Positions 17,444 to 26,644 are shown, counted from the first letter of the stretch. The stretch: DNA of 64,000 nucleotides from Streptomyces iconiensis (GCF_028657195.3 NZ_JANCPR020000023.1:1-64000); one strand, 5' to 3'. Notes: generated from the letters alone by a model not told the origin. Numbers and translations: made by a program.

Positions 17444-18163
17444 CTAGCCGCCCGGTGGCCGTTGCCGTGGCATGTTGGCCCGTCCGCCCCCCGGTGCGGG
17501 GGGTGGCGGGAGGCGGCGCGCGGGCGGGGGGGCGAGTGCGGTGCGGCCCCTGTGCGCCGCGTGCAGCTGGAGCGGCGAGGAGGTGGTCCTGAACTCCACC
17601 ATCCAGTCGGAGGTTTCGGTCCGTACGATCTCGCCGACGTCCTCGGTGAAGCGGCGCAGCATCGCCAGCAACCGTTCGGCGGCCTCCCCGGCCGTGCCCT
17701 CGGCCGGCCCGAGGATCTCCCGTACGTTCTCGGCCGCCCACTCGTACCGCAGCGCCTCCAGCCGCCGGTGCACGGCGTGCGCAGCCGCCATGTCACGCAT
17801 CCAGCCGGAGGTCAGCCCCAGCCAGCGGTCGGCGCCGAGACAGGCCGCCGCGCACAGCAGTGCGATGTACCCGGCATGGCTGCCCCACGGGGAGCGGGGC
17901 AGCACCTCGGCCAGCTCCAGCAGCGGCAGCAGCACGCCACCCGTTGCCGCGGTCACGGCGCCCAGGCGCAGCAGCCGCGCGCCGCGCCGCTTGCGCGTGC
18001 GGTCGGCGAGGTACCACTCGACGACGTGGACGGCTTCCTGCTCCACCCACTTGTACAGCTCCTCCAGGCGTTCGGCGGGTTCCTCCCAGCTCCCGGACGG
18101 AAACCCCCGTCCCAGCAGATCCGGCTGATGCACCCGCACTCCCAACGACCCAGGCGACGACAC
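17444..18163 (-). CDS. SLATT/DUF4231-like two-TM membrane protein
   Basis: 239 aa. An N-terminal amphipathic segment (WVEQEAVHVVEWYLADRTRK) precedes two closely spaced membrane helices (about 68-85 and 95-112), then a long helical region and a disordered Pro/Arg tail. This two-TM-plus-helical-bundle layout matches the SLATT superfamily, in which some members are predicted pore-forming effectors of nucleotide-sensing conflict systems. No SMODS, SLOG or nuclease gene is adjacent, so here it may be a housekeeping member. The GTG start at 18163 has GGAAAGGG upstream. Confidence 0.6.
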   Translation of the reverse strand: MSSPGSLGVRVHQPDLLGRGFPSGSWEEPAERLEELYKWVEQEAVHVVEWYLADRTRKRRGARLLRLGAVTAATGGVLLPLLELAEVLPRSPWGSHAGYIALLCAAACLGADRWLGLTSGWMRDMAAAHAVHRRLEALRYEWAAENVREILGPAEGTAGEAAERLLAMLRRFTEDVGEIVRTETSDWMVEFRTTSSPLQLHAAHRGRTALAPPPARRLPPPPAPGGGRANMPRQRPPGG

Positions 18164-18469
18164 TTCGACGCCCTTTCCTACCGCCGGTGCGGGGGAGCAC
18201 GCGCCGGTCCCGGGAGTTTTCCGCCCAGAAGTGGCGCCCGGTCATGGACAGGCCCCCCGCTCACTCGTACGGGCAGACGTTCACTTTTATGGGCCGGTGC
18301 TCCTTCCCGCGGTCCGACGCGCATTTCCTGGGCCCGATACGGATTTCCTCGGTCCGGCGCTCGGTCTCCTGGGTCCGGCGCTCGCCGCCACAGGCATCTC
18401 CACGAGCATCTCCACCGGCGTCTCCACGGTCAGGGAAGGGCGCGGTCGTGGGGCCGCTAGGGTGACGGT
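18164..18469. other. Divergent region, SLATT gene / purD
   Basis: 306 bp without a gene. It contains direct repeats of a GTCCGGCGCTCG-like unit (two clear copies near 18350 and 18373) and a run of CATCTCCAC-type repeats just before purD. I could not place a convincing promoter. Confidence 0.35.
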
Positions 18470-19777
18470 GTGAGGATCCTGGTCATTGGCGGCGGTGCCC
18501 GCGAACACGCAATCTGTCGCTCGCTCTCCCTCGACCCCGAGGTCACGGCGCTGCACTGCGCGCCCGGCAACGCCGGGATCGCGCGGGACGCGACGGTGCA
18601 CCCGGTGGAAGCGCTGGACGGCGAGGCCGTCGCGCGGCTCGCGGCTTCCGCCGAGGTACGCGCCGACCTGGTGGTCGTCGGTCCTGAGGGCCCGCTGGTC
18701 GCGGGCGTGGCGGACACGCTGCGTGCGCGCGGCATCCCGGTCTTCGGCCCCTCGGCCGAGGCGGCCAGGCTGGAGGGCTCCAAGGCGTTCGCCAAGGAGA
18801 TCATGGCGGGCGCCGCCGTCCCGACGGCCCGCAGCTATGTGTGCGGCACCCCCGAGGAGGCCGACGCCGCGCTCGACGCGTTCGGCCCGCCGTACGTGGT
18901 CAAGGACGACGGCCTCGCCGCAGGCAAGGGCGTCGTCGTGACCGGCGACGTCGAGGAGGCGCGCGCCCACGCGCTGGCGTGCGGCGGTGCCGTGGTGATC
19001 GAGGAGTTCCTCGAAGGGCCCGAGGTGTCCCTGTTCGCTGTGACCGACGGCGAGACCGTCGTACCGCTCCAGCCGGCGCAGGACTTCAAGCGCGCTTACG
19101 ACGCCGACGAGGGGCCCAACACGGGGGGCATGGGCGCCTATTCGCCGCTTCCGTGGGCCGACCCCAAGCTGGTGGACGAGGTCATGACCACGGTTCTGGA
19201 ACCGACGGTCCGCGAACTGCGCCGCAGGGGAACGCCCTTCTCCGGGCTGCTCTACGCGGGCCTGGCGATCACCTCGCGCGGTGTGCGGGTCATCGAGTTC
19301 AACGCGCGCTTCGGCGACCCGGAGACCCAGGCCGTACTGGCCCGTCTGCGTACGCCGCTGGGCGGGCTGCTGTACGCGGCGGCCACCGGCGCCCTCGCGG
19401 AGTTCCCCTCGCTGCGCTGGAGCGACGAGGCGGCGGTGACCGTGGTCGTCGCCGCACACGGCTATCCGGCCAAGCCCCGTACGGGTGACCGCATCGGAGG
19501 GCTGGACGCTGTCGAGGCGGAGGACGGGCCGCAGGCGTACGTGCTGCACGCGGGCACGAAGGCGGGCGAGGGCCCCGACGAGGGCGCCGTCCTCAGCGCG
19601 GGCGGCCGGGTCCTCTCGGTGACCGCACGGGGTACGGGCCTGCACGAGGCCCGTACACGCGCGTACGCGGCGGTCGGGCGACTGAGCCTGGACGGATCGC
19701 ACCACCGCACCGACATCGCGGCCGAGGCGGCGGCCGACGAGGCCGGCGCCGCCGCTGACAAGGCCGCCGGCGCCTGA
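18470..19777 (+). CDS. purD: Phosphoribosylamine-glycine ligase (GAR synthetase)
   Basis: 435 aa ATP-grasp enzyme of purine synthesis: 5-phosphoribosylamine + glycine + ATP to GAR. N-domain motif ILVIGGGAREHAI, the VVVGPEGPL loop, ATP-grasp glycine-rich VVKDDGLAAGKGVVV, EEFLEGPEVSLF, NTGGMGAYSPLP and the metal-binding EFNARFGDPETQ are all present, so it should be functional. Length is normal apart from a ~20-aa Ala-rich tail. The GTG start at 18470 is used. First of the dispersed pur genes in this window. Confidence 0.97.
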   Translation: MRILVIGGGAREHAICRSLSLDPEVTALHCAPGNAGIARDATVHPVEALDGEAVARLAASAEVRADLVVVGPEGPLVAGVADTLRARGIPVFGPSAEAARLEGSKAFAKEIMAGAAVPTARSYVCGTPEEADAALDAFGPPYVVKDDGLAAGKGVVVTGDVEEARAHALACGGAVVIEEFLEGPEVSLFAVTDGETVVPLQPAQDFKRAYDADEGPNTGGMGAYSPLPWADPKLVDEVMTTVLEPTVRELRRRGTPFSGLLYAGLAITSRGVRVIEFNARFGDPETQAVLARLRTPLGGLLYAAATGALAEFPSLRWSDEAAVTVVVAAHGYPAKPRTGDRIGGLDAVEAEDGPQAYVLHAGTKAGEGPDEGAVLSAGGRVLSVTARGTGLHEARTRAYAAVGRLSLDGSHHRTDIAAEAAADEAGAAADKAAGA

Positions 19778-19834
19778 CGCACGCGGACGGAACCGCGGCG
19801 GAACAGCGGCGGAACAGCGGACGGAAGCGTGGCG

Positions 19835-19864
19835 GAAGAGCGGGACGGAACCGTCCCGCTCTTC
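19835..19864 (+). terminator. Hairpin downstream of purD
   Basis: GAAGAGCGGGAC and GTCCCGCTCTTC form a perfect 12-bp stem with a 6-nt loop, 58 bp after the purD stop. No U-tract follows, as is common for Streptomyces terminators. Confidence 0.65.
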
Positions 19865-20114
19865 GGCCCCCCATATCCGCCCGGACGCCCGCGGGCAAGA
19901 CCTCTCCCCAAAGCCATTCCATCGAGTGACCGGGCCCTCGTACGGCTGACGCCTGCCGAGGGCCCAACTAATGTGCCGGACAAGCCGCATGGGGCGTCGT
20001 ACCGATGAGCCCGTCCAACTGGCGCAGCGCGCATTGCGGTGTCAGAGCGCGGTGTCAGAGTGGGTGAGAGCCGGAGAGACCGGCGAGGTCCCGAGCGGTT
20101 TCCGGGGGTGAGAC

Positions 20115-22121
20115 GTGATCGGTGTGCGCCAGCGGGCTGGAGCGCGATCTGCGCGTGCGCACGCCCTCGCCGTCCTGCGCGTGCGCAGTACGGCCCTGGG
20201 TGTCGCACTCCTCCCGGCAGCCGCTGCCGTCATCCTGCTCGCCGGGCACACGACGGGGCACTTCGGGCCCGGCTGGGACCCGGCGCGCTGGGCCGTGACG
20301 GGCGCGGCATGCGCCGTGCTCGGGTGCGCGCTGGTCGCGGGGCTCGTCATCGCGCGTGCCAGTCCGGCCGTCTCGCCGACGGTCACCCTCGACGAGCGCG
20401 CGGCTCCCGATCTGTACGCGATGGTCAGAGACCTGGCCGACCGCCTCGATGTGCCCGTTCCCTCGGCCCTCGCGCTCACCCCCGACTGTGACAGCTGGCT
20501 GGAGGACCGTACGCACCGCACGCAGTCGGCCGGCCCGCGGCCCGGGGGCCCGCGCTCCGCCGGCTCGCACCCGGGCGGCGTGCGGTCGGCGCGTTCCGCG
20601 CGGGAAGCCGCTCCTGTGCTGGTCATCGGCTCGCCGTTCCTGTGGTGGATGCGGGTGGCCGAGCTGCGCGCGCTGCTCGCGCCCGTCGTCGCGGGCACGG
20701 GCCCCTCGGCGCACCCCGACATAGCTGCCTCCCGCCGCTTCGTGCGCGGCCTGGACGCCGCCGTCGCGGTGGCGGAGCGCGCGCGTACGGGCGGCACGGA
20801 AACCCCGCGTCCGCTGCGCCCCGTACACCGTGCCGTCGGCCTGCTCGCGCGGCTGATGCTCCGCGCGGCAGGCCCGCACGCGGCCGAGATGGAGCGCGGC
20901 GTCGCTGCTGCGGCGTCCGAGCGTGCGCACGGGGTCGACTACGGGCTGCGGGTCGTCGCACAGGAGCAGGTCGGGCTCGCGTACGCGGGCTGGGACCGGC
21001 TGCTGACCCGCGTCGCGCTGCCGGCCTGGCGCCTGGGCCTGTGGCCCACGCGGCTGGACGCCGGTGTGGTCTCCGCGCTGACCGAGCTGTCACGGCGCGA
21101 CCGGCTGGCCGAGGGCTTCACCTCGCGGCTCGGCGAACGTCCGGCCTGTGACCTGCTGGAGGAGCCAGGCGCCGTGGACGCCTCCGTCTCCCTGCTGGCG
21201 GCCCGGCTCTTCCTGGGCGAGCGGCCTCCCCGCCCACCGAACGCGGGCCCCGCCCGTCCGGACGGTCCTGGCGGCCCAGGCGGCTCTGCCGACCCCGACT
21301 CCGGGTGGAGCACGGGCAGTTCGCGGAACGCGGACGAAGCGGGCCCGGACTGGACCCCCGTGGAGTGGTCGGCGTATCCGGACGAGGTCGTGGACCGTAT
21401 CTGGCGCACGGAGGCCGCCCGCCTCTTCGACGTGCTCGACGAGGTCCGCAGCAACGGGCGCCGCAGCGCAGGGGTCCACAGCACCGAGGCGCGCGGCACC
21501 GAGGCGCACAGCGCAAGGGCACACAGCACATGTGGCACCCCGGTCGCCTGCGCCGACGGGGCACTGGGCGGCGCGCGGGGCGGGGCGGGTTCGGGTGCTC
21601 CGGCCGTGTCCGGGCACGTAGAGGCGCCGGTGGGCGGGCAGTTGGAGGACGACGGCGAGCTGTGCGGCCCCACGCTGGCCCGCATTCTCGACCGTTTCTC
21701 TTCGCCCGACGAGACCGATGCCCTGGCGGCGCGCATCACCGCCGAGGTGGCGCGCGCGGAAGCGGCAAGCGCCCCTGGTGCCATCGGTGCGACCCCGGGT
21801 GCTGCTCTCCTGCCGGGCACGGGGGAAACGCACCCGGCACCCCCGGCTCCCATGGGTCTTCCGCTCCAACCGCCGCGCAGCGGAAGGGAGTTGCTGGCCG
21901 ATCACGTCACGGCCGCTGTGTGCTGCGCCGCCGTCGACACCGCCGGCGCCGCACCCGGCCTGGACTGGCTCGATGGCCCTGTGCTGCTGGTCGGGGGCGA
22001 GCGCAGAACGGATCTGTCCCGGCTCGTTCTCGCGCTCGTGGAGGAGGGGGATCAGCGCGGACTGCGCGACTGGCTCGCCTCGGTCGGGGTGCGGCCCGAC
22101 AAGCCCGTACGACTGGTCTGA
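20115..22121 (+). CDS. Membrane protein resembling M48 metallopeptidases, zinc site lost
   Basis: 668 aa. Two N-terminal membrane helices (about 27-45 and 62-80) are followed by a region laid out like an M48 (HtpX/Ste24) peptidase: LDERAAPDLYAMVRDLADRL and an ELRALLAPVVAG segment (183-194) where the protease consensus would read E-L-x-A-x-x-A-H-E-L-x-H. The His and Glu of HExxH are absent, so it is not a canonical zinc protease. The rest is helical with long Gly/Ser/Pro insertions (230-250 region of the C-half, 430-560) and a C-terminal globular part. The M48 link is my inference. The GTG start at 20115 follows a GGGGGTGA stretch. Confidence 0.55.
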   Translation: MIGVRQRAGARSARAHALAVLRVRSTALGVALLPAAAAVILLAGHTTGHFGPGWDPARWAVTGAACAVLGCALVAGLVIARASPAVSPTVTLDERAAPDLYAMVRDLADRLDVPVPSALALTPDCDSWLEDRTHRTQSAGPRPGGPRSAGSHPGGVRSARSAREAAPVLVIGSPFLWWMRVAELRALLAPVVAGTGPSAHPDIAASRRFVRGLDAAVAVAERARTGGTETPRPLRPVHRAVGLLARLMLRAAGPHAAEMERGVAAAASERAHGVDYGLRVVAQEQVGLAYAGWDRLLTRVALPAWRLGLWPTRLDAGVVSALTELSRRDRLAEGFTSRLGERPACDLLEEPGAVDASVSLLAARLFLGERPPRPPNAGPARPDGPGGPGGSADPDSGWSTGSSRNADEAGPDWTPVEWSAYPDEVVDRIWRTEAARLFDVLDEVRSNGRRSAGVHSTEARGTEAHSARAHSTCGTPVACADGALGGARGGAGSGAPAVSGHVEAPVGGQLEDDGELCGPTLARILDRFSSPDETDALAARITAEVARAEAASAPGAIGATPGAALLPGTGETHPAPPAPMGLPLQPPRSGRELLADHVTAAVCCAAVDTAGAAPGLDWLDGPVLLVGGERRTDLSRLVLALVEEGDQRGLRDWLASVGVRPDKPVRLV

Positions 22122-22274
22122 CGATCCGCTTCCGCCATTTCGCGACGAAGGGTGACCACACACTTGCGTAATGTGATGTGCTGTCTGCCGTCAGCAACAC
22201 GCGGCACACCACGGGGGGCGTGACGGGACCGTGGACGAAAGAGCGGAGCGGGGGGACCGGGAGGGGAGAAGAAG

Positions 22275-23867
22275 GTGGGGACCGAACGGACCGAGCACAA
22301 ACGGCACATGCCGGCAGCACGGCAGCCCGAGCAGATCAGGCGCTGGGAGTCCGGCGCCCTCGCGCACGCCGTCACGGACCCCTTCGGCCAGGGGCCGCTT
22401 CCCTGGCTGCGGGTGAGCGAGAACTACTTCGAGAACGGCCGCCTCGTGCCGTGGTACGTCGGCTGTGTGGACCCGGCACCCGGCCAGACCTCCGCGACCC
22501 CCGAGCTGGTCAGGGCACTCGCGGGCGCGGCCCAGGCCATTCCGGCGCCGCGCTCCAGGGGCGGCCTCTCCCACAGCGCTCCGCCCACGGCCGACGACGT
22601 CCGCTGCCAGATCAAGGGCTTCGCCTCGGTCGCGGGGGGCACCCCGCCGGGCGAGTCCATCGACTTCCGCATCACGGTCAACCCGCCCCAGCCCTTCAGC
22701 GCCGACGTCTACCGCATCGGGCACTACGCGGGCGAGGGTGCCAAGAAGATCACGACCAGCCCCCGGCTCTCCGGCATCATGCAGCCCGTCCCGCTCGCCG
22801 CCGACCGCACCGTCTCCTGCCACCACTGGTGGCTCTCCTGGCGGCTCCAGATCCCGGAGTTCTGGAGTTCGGGCGCCTATGTCGCCGTCCTCACCACCGC
22901 CGACGGGCACCGCTCCCACATCCCCTTCACGGTGCGCGACCGCGACCCCGCCGATCTGCTGCTGATCCTGCCCGATGTGACCTGGCAGGCGTACAACCTC
23001 TTCCCCGAGGACGGGAACACCGGTGCCAGCCTCTACCACGCCTGGGACGACGGGGGCACGCTGCTCGGGGAGGGCGACGCGGCGATGACCGTCTCCTTCG
23101 ACCGCCCGTACGCCGGCTCGGGACTGCCCCTGCACGTCGGCCACGCGTACGACTTCATCCGCTACGCCGAGCGTTACGGCTACGACCTGGCGTACGCCGA
23201 CACCCGCGATCTGCACGCCGGGCGTATCGACCCCACGCGGTACCGGGGAATCATCTTCCCCGGCCACGACGAGTACTGGTCCGTGGCCATGCGCAGGGCG
23301 ACGGAGAAGGCGCGCGACAGCGGCACGGCGCTGGTCTTTCTCTCGGCCAACACCTCTTACTGGCAGGTCGAGTTGGAGGCCCTGCCCTCCGGCGCCCCCG
23401 ACCGCCTGCTCACCTGCCGCAAGCGGCGCGGTCCAGGCCGCGCTGCGCTCTGGCGCGAGCAGGGCGAGCCCGAGCAGTCGCTGCTCGGTATCCAGTACGC
23501 GGGCCAGGTGGCCGAGCCGTATCCGCTCATCGTCAGGAACGGCGACCACTGGCTGTGGGAGGCGACGGGCGCTGCCGAGGGCGACGAGCTGCCAGGACTC
23601 GTCGCGGGCGAGGCCGACCGCTACTACCCGCGTACGGCGCTGCCCGCGCACACCGAGCGCATCCTGCTCGCGCACTCCCCCTACCGCGACCGCGGCGGCG
23701 TCCGCCGCCACCAGGAGACCTCGCTGTACCGCGCACCCTCGGGCGCGCTCGTCTTCTCCTCCGGCACCTTCGCCTGGTCCCCGGCCCTGGACAGGCCCGG
23801 ATACGTCGATTCCCGCGTCCAGCGGGCCACCTCCAACCTCCTTGACCGCATCTGCAAACGCGACTAG
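22275..23867 (+). CDS. N,N-dimethylformamidase beta-subunit-like protein
   Basis: 530 aa. Family signs are the jelly-roll part (GESIDFRITVNPPQPFSADVY), WQAYNLFPEDGNTGASLY, and the Rossmann/glutamine-amidotransferase-like part FPGHDEYWS and FLSANTSYW. In Paracoccus/Alicycliphilus DMFase this large subunit hydrolyses DMF, but most actinobacterial homologues lack the small subunit and have no known substrate; none is encoded nearby. The GTG at 22275 follows GGAGGGGAGAAG. It sits between purD and purC but has no obvious purine role. No signal peptide is visible. Confidence 0.8.
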   Translation: MGTERTEHKRHMPAARQPEQIRRWESGALAHAVTDPFGQGPLPWLRVSENYFENGRLVPWYVGCVDPAPGQTSATPELVRALAGAAQAIPAPRSRGGLSHSAPPTADDVRCQIKGFASVAGGTPPGESIDFRITVNPPQPFSADVYRIGHYAGEGAKKITTSPRLSGIMQPVPLAADRTVSCHHWWLSWRLQIPEFWSSGAYVAVLTTADGHRSHIPFTVRDRDPADLLLILPDVTWQAYNLFPEDGNTGASLYHAWDDGGTLLGEGDAAMTVSFDRPYAGSGLPLHVGHAYDFIRYAERYGYDLAYADTRDLHAGRIDPTRYRGIIFPGHDEYWSVAMRRATEKARDSGTALVFLSANTSYWQVELEALPSGAPDRLLTCRKRRGPGRAALWREQGEPEQSLLGIQYAGQVAEPYPLIVRNGDHWLWEATGAAEGDELPGLVAGEADRYYPRTALPAHTERILLAHSPYRDRGGVRRHQETSLYRAPSGALVFSSGTFAWSPALDRPGYVDSRVQRATSNLLDRICKRD

Positions 23868-23977
23868 TCCGTGTCCGGCGCAGCCATGACGGATGCGCGA
23901 AGGCGCGCTGTCCTGGACCGTGCGGGAGAATCCGGGGTACCCGTCGTCAGTCGGTCGTCCCCCGGGAGGAAAGAAAC

Positions 23978-24889
23978 GTGTCTGGATTCGTGGAGAAGCC
24001 CGAGCCCGTGCAGGTACCAGGTCTGGTGCATCTGCACACGGGCAAGGTGCGCGACCTGTACCAGAACGACGCCGGCGACCTCGTGATGGTCGCCAGCGAC
24101 CGCATCTCCGCGTTCGACTGGGTGCTGCCGACGGAGATCCCGGAAAAGGGCCGCATCCTCACCCGGCTCTCCCTGTGGTGGTTCGAGCAGCTCGCCGATC
24201 TGCTGCCGCACCACGTGATCGGCACCGAGGTACCGGCAGGAGCGCCACTCGACTGGGAGGGCCGCACCACCGTGTGCAAGTCCCTGCGCATGATCCCCGT
24301 CGAGTGCGTCGCGCGCGGCTACCTCGCCGGCTCCGGCCTCGCGGAGTACGCGCGTTCGCGCACGGTCTGCGGGCTCGGGCTCCCCGAGGGTCTGGAGGAC
24401 GGCTCCGAACTGCCGGGCCCGATCTTCACGCCCGCCACCAAGGCGGAGGTGGGCGAGCACGACGAGAACGTCCCGTACGAGGAGGTCGCGCGCATGCTCG
24501 GCCCCGAGACGGCCGCCGAGCTGCGCCAGGCGACGCTCGCCGCCTACGAGAGGGCACGCGAGATCGCCCGCGAGCGCGGCATCATCCTCGCGGACACGAA
24601 GTTCGAGTTCGGCTGGGACGGCGGCGGCGAGGACGCCGCGCTGACGCTGGGGGACGAGGTGCTGACCCCGGACTCGTCCCGCTTCTGGCCCGCCGACCTG
24701 TGGCAGCCGGGCCGCGCACAGTCCTCGTTCGACAAGCAGTACATCCGCGACTGGCTCGCCTCTCCCTCCTCCGGCTGGGACCGCGCCTCCGAGCAGCCCC
24801 CGCCCGCCCTGCCCGAGCCCGTCGTGGCCGCGACCCGTTCCCGCTACGTCGAGGCGTACGAGCGGCTCACGGGGGTGCCCTGGAGCTGA
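23978..24889 (+). CDS. purC: SAICAR synthase
   Basis: 303 aa, full length. Converts CAIR + aspartate + ATP to SAICAR. Motifs: HTGKVRDLY, VASDRISAFD, KSLRMIPVECVARGYLAGSG, FTPATKAE, LADTKFEFG, LTPDSSRFW and SFDKQYIRDWL. The GTG start at 23978 has an excellent GGGAGGA site. A long insertion-free fold and all substrate loops suggest normal activity. It is monocistronic in appearance, with the next gene starting 116 bp downstream from its own promoter region. Confidence 0.97.
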   Translation: MSGFVEKPEPVQVPGLVHLHTGKVRDLYQNDAGDLVMVASDRISAFDWVLPTEIPEKGRILTRLSLWWFEQLADLLPHHVIGTEVPAGAPLDWEGRTTVCKSLRMIPVECVARGYLAGSGLAEYARSRTVCGLGLPEGLEDGSELPGPIFTPATKAEVGEHDENVPYEEVARMLGPETAAELRQATLAAYERAREIARERGIILADTKFEFGWDGGGEDAALTLGDEVLTPDSSRFWPADLWQPGRAQSSFDKQYIRDWLASPSSGWDRASEQPPPALPEPVVAATRSRYVEAYERLTGVPWS

Positions 24890-24964
24890 CGACCGGTTGC
24901 CCGGTTGCCCGGCTGCGGACCCCGGGAAGCCTCGTGCCCTGGCCCTCTTCCCCGCACCCCCATG

Positions 24965-24989
24965 GTTATTCTAGTCTGAGTAGAACAAT
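24965..24989 (+). promoter_or_regulatory. Imperfect palindrome before DUF1648/YtrA operon
   Basis: The segment centres on TTCTA-N7-TAGAA with outer partial symmetry (9 of 12 positions match). It lies 17 bp upstream of the ATG at 25006. TATTCT within it could be a -10 box. YtrA-type GntR regulators, one of which is encoded by the second gene, typically bind such sites in their own promoter. Confidence 0.5.
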
Positions 24990-25005
24990 CATGGGGGTGT
25001 GAGTC

Positions 25006-25977
25006 ATGCGTACACGACCAGGCAACACGGCAGCCGTGCCGTTCGCCGCGACGCCTTTCCTGCTGGCCGGAGCCGTCGTCCTGGCGGTCATGGCCAGGGT
25101 GTGGTCACGGCTGCCGGGCGAGATGGGCGTCCACTTCGGCGCCGACGGCACCGCTGACCGCTTTCTGTCCCGCCCGCTGCTGCTCGTCTTCGCAGCGGCG
25201 CTCTTCGCCGGGCTCGCCGTCTGGCTGGGCGCCCTCGCGTACTGGGGCGGCATGCACGGCAGGGCCCTTACGGGCGGCAGCGCGGGCGCTGCCATCGCGC
25301 TCGGCTACCTCTTCGCCGCGCTGCTCCTCGTCAATCTGGACGTCACCGACGCAGCCGCGCTGGAGTTCCCCTGGTGGCACGGCGCCATCGCCGTGGGAGC
25401 CGCACTCGTCGCGGGCTTCACCGCCGGGCGGGTGCTGCCGGCGCCGGGCCCCGCGAAGGCGCGCGGCAAGGTGGCTTCCGGGAGCGGGCAGGCCCGGCCC
25501 TCGGTCGGGCTGCGTGCGGGCGAACTGGCCGTGTGGCAGCGCACGTTGGGCCCCGTATGGCTGACGGCCTTGAGCGCCGGCCTCACGGTCGGCGTCCTGG
25601 GGGCCTGGCTGCTCGGCGCGGGGCCCGGCTCCGTGCTCTGGGCGCTTCCCCTCACGGTCCTGCTGCTCCTGCTGTCCGGCGCCCGCGTCACCGTAAGCCG
25701 CGAGGGCCTCGCCGTCAGGCCGCCGCTCGCCGGCCCCCGGTTCCTGCGGGTTCCGCTGACGAGCGTCGTGCGCGCCGAAGCCCGCCCGGTACGCCCGGTG
25801 CGCGACCTGGGAGGCTGGGGTTACCGCCTCCTGCCGGGGCGGCGCGGCCTGGCACTGCACGCGGGCACGGGCGTCTGGGTCGAACTGGAGAGCGGCGGCC
25901 AGTTCGTCGTCGTCGTCCGCGACGCCGAGACCGCGGCCGGCCTGCTCAACGATCTGGTGGCACGCGAAAGATGCTGA
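25006..25977 (+). CDS. DUF1648 membrane protein
   Basis: 323 aa with about six hydrophobic segments. The N-terminus carries the DUF1648 signature (RLPGEMGVHFGADGTADRF), and the C-terminal soluble part resembles a PH-like fold (VTVSREGLAVRPPL, then YRLLPGRRGLALHAGTGVWVEL in part). DUF1648 proteins such as B. subtilis SdpI/YvaZ-like members are linked to immunity or membrane stress. The gene overlaps the start of a YtrA-type regulator, the common actinobacterial pairing. Confidence 0.8.
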   Translation: MRTRPGNTAAVPFAATPFLLAGAVVLAVMARVWSRLPGEMGVHFGADGTADRFLSRPLLLVFAAALFAGLAVWLGALAYWGGMHGRALTGGSAGAAIALGYLFAALLLVNLDVTDAAALEFPWWHGAIAVGAALVAGFTAGRVLPAPGPAKARGKVASGSGQARPSVGLRAGELAVWQRTLGPVWLTALSAGLTVGVLGAWLLGAGPGSVLWALPLTVLLLLLSGARVTVSREGLAVRPPLAGPRFLRVPLTSVVRAEARPVRPVRDLGGWGYRLLPGRRGLALHAGTGVWVELESGGQFVVVVRDAETAAGLLNDLVARERC

Positions 25978-26423
25978 TCCGTATCGACCCCGCCTCCGTA
26001 CGCCCGCTCTCCGACCAGGTGGCGGCGTGCGTACGGCGCGCGCTCGCCGACGGCGAACTGCGCGCGGGCGAGCGGCTGCCCGCGGCGCGCGACGTCGCCA
26101 AGTCGCTGGGCATCAACATGCACACGGTCCTGCGCGGCTACCAGACCCTCAAGAGCGAGAGCCTGATCGAGCTGCGCCCGGGACGCGGCGCCGTCGTCAC
26201 CACCGAACAGCCGCGCGGCCGGGCCAGAATGCTCGCCGCGGCCGGCGAACTGGTCGAGGCCGCCCGCGAGCTGGGCCTCCAGGACGAGGAGATCCTCGCC
26301 ACGGTCACCGCCACCCTCACGGACACACCGGCGGACGCCGAAACCGGTAAGGGCGCCGCGGGCAAGACGCCGGGCAAGAGCGCGGCCAAGACTGCGGGCA
26401 AGAGCGGCAAGAACACGCGCTGA
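25971..26423 (+). CDS. YtrA-subfamily GntR regulator
   Basis: 150 aa. The winged helix (PLSDQVAACVRRALADGELR, LPAARDVAKSLGINMHTVLRGYQTL, IELRPGRGAVV) is followed only by a short helical dimerisation segment, as in YtrA regulators. A Lys/Gly-rich repetitive tail (GKGAAGKTPGKSAAKTAGKS) ends the protein and may add nonspecific DNA affinity. ATG 25971 overlaps the upstream stop by 7 nt. Likely represses its own operon through the palindrome at 24965-24989. Confidence 0.9.
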   Translation: MLIRIDPASVRPLSDQVAACVRRALADGELRAGERLPAARDVAKSLGINMHTVLRGYQTLKSESLIELRPGRGAVVTTEQPRGRARMLAAAGELVEAARELGLQDEEILATVTATLTDTPADAETGKGAAGKTPGKSAAKTAGKSGKNTR

Positions 26424-26530
26424 ACGGGCAAGCGCTGAACCGGCACGAGCGCCGTACGGGCACGGCCCGTGCAGCGACGGACGCCGTACGGGCGCGAAGC
26501 CGTACGCGCACGACGCCGTACAGGCACGAA

Positions 26531-26560
26531 GAAGGCCCCGGTCCTCGGACCGGGGCCTTC
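26531..26560 (-). terminator. Terminator of tRNA-Gly
   Basis: GAAGGCCCCGGTCC and GGACCGGGGCCTTC form a perfect 14-bp stem with a 2-nt centre, 11 bp past the 3' end of the minus-strand tRNA. It may also stop the convergent YtrA transcript. Confidence 0.85.
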
Positions 26561-26571
26561 TCCCTCGACGG

Positions 26572-26644
26572 AGCGGACGACGAGGTTCGAACTCGCGACC
26601 TCAACCTTGGCAAGGTTGCGCTCTACCAACTGAGCTACGTCCGC
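26572..26644 (-). tRNA. tRNA-Gly(GCC)
   Basis: 73-nt cloverleaf on the minus strand. Acceptor GCGGACG/CGTCCGC, D-arm GCTC-AGTTGGTA-GAGC, anticodon stem CAACC/GGTTG with loop TTGCCAA (anticodon GCC), T-arm GCGAG-TTCGAAC-CTCGT. CCA is not encoded. Discriminator is U, as expected for Gly. Confidence 0.97.
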
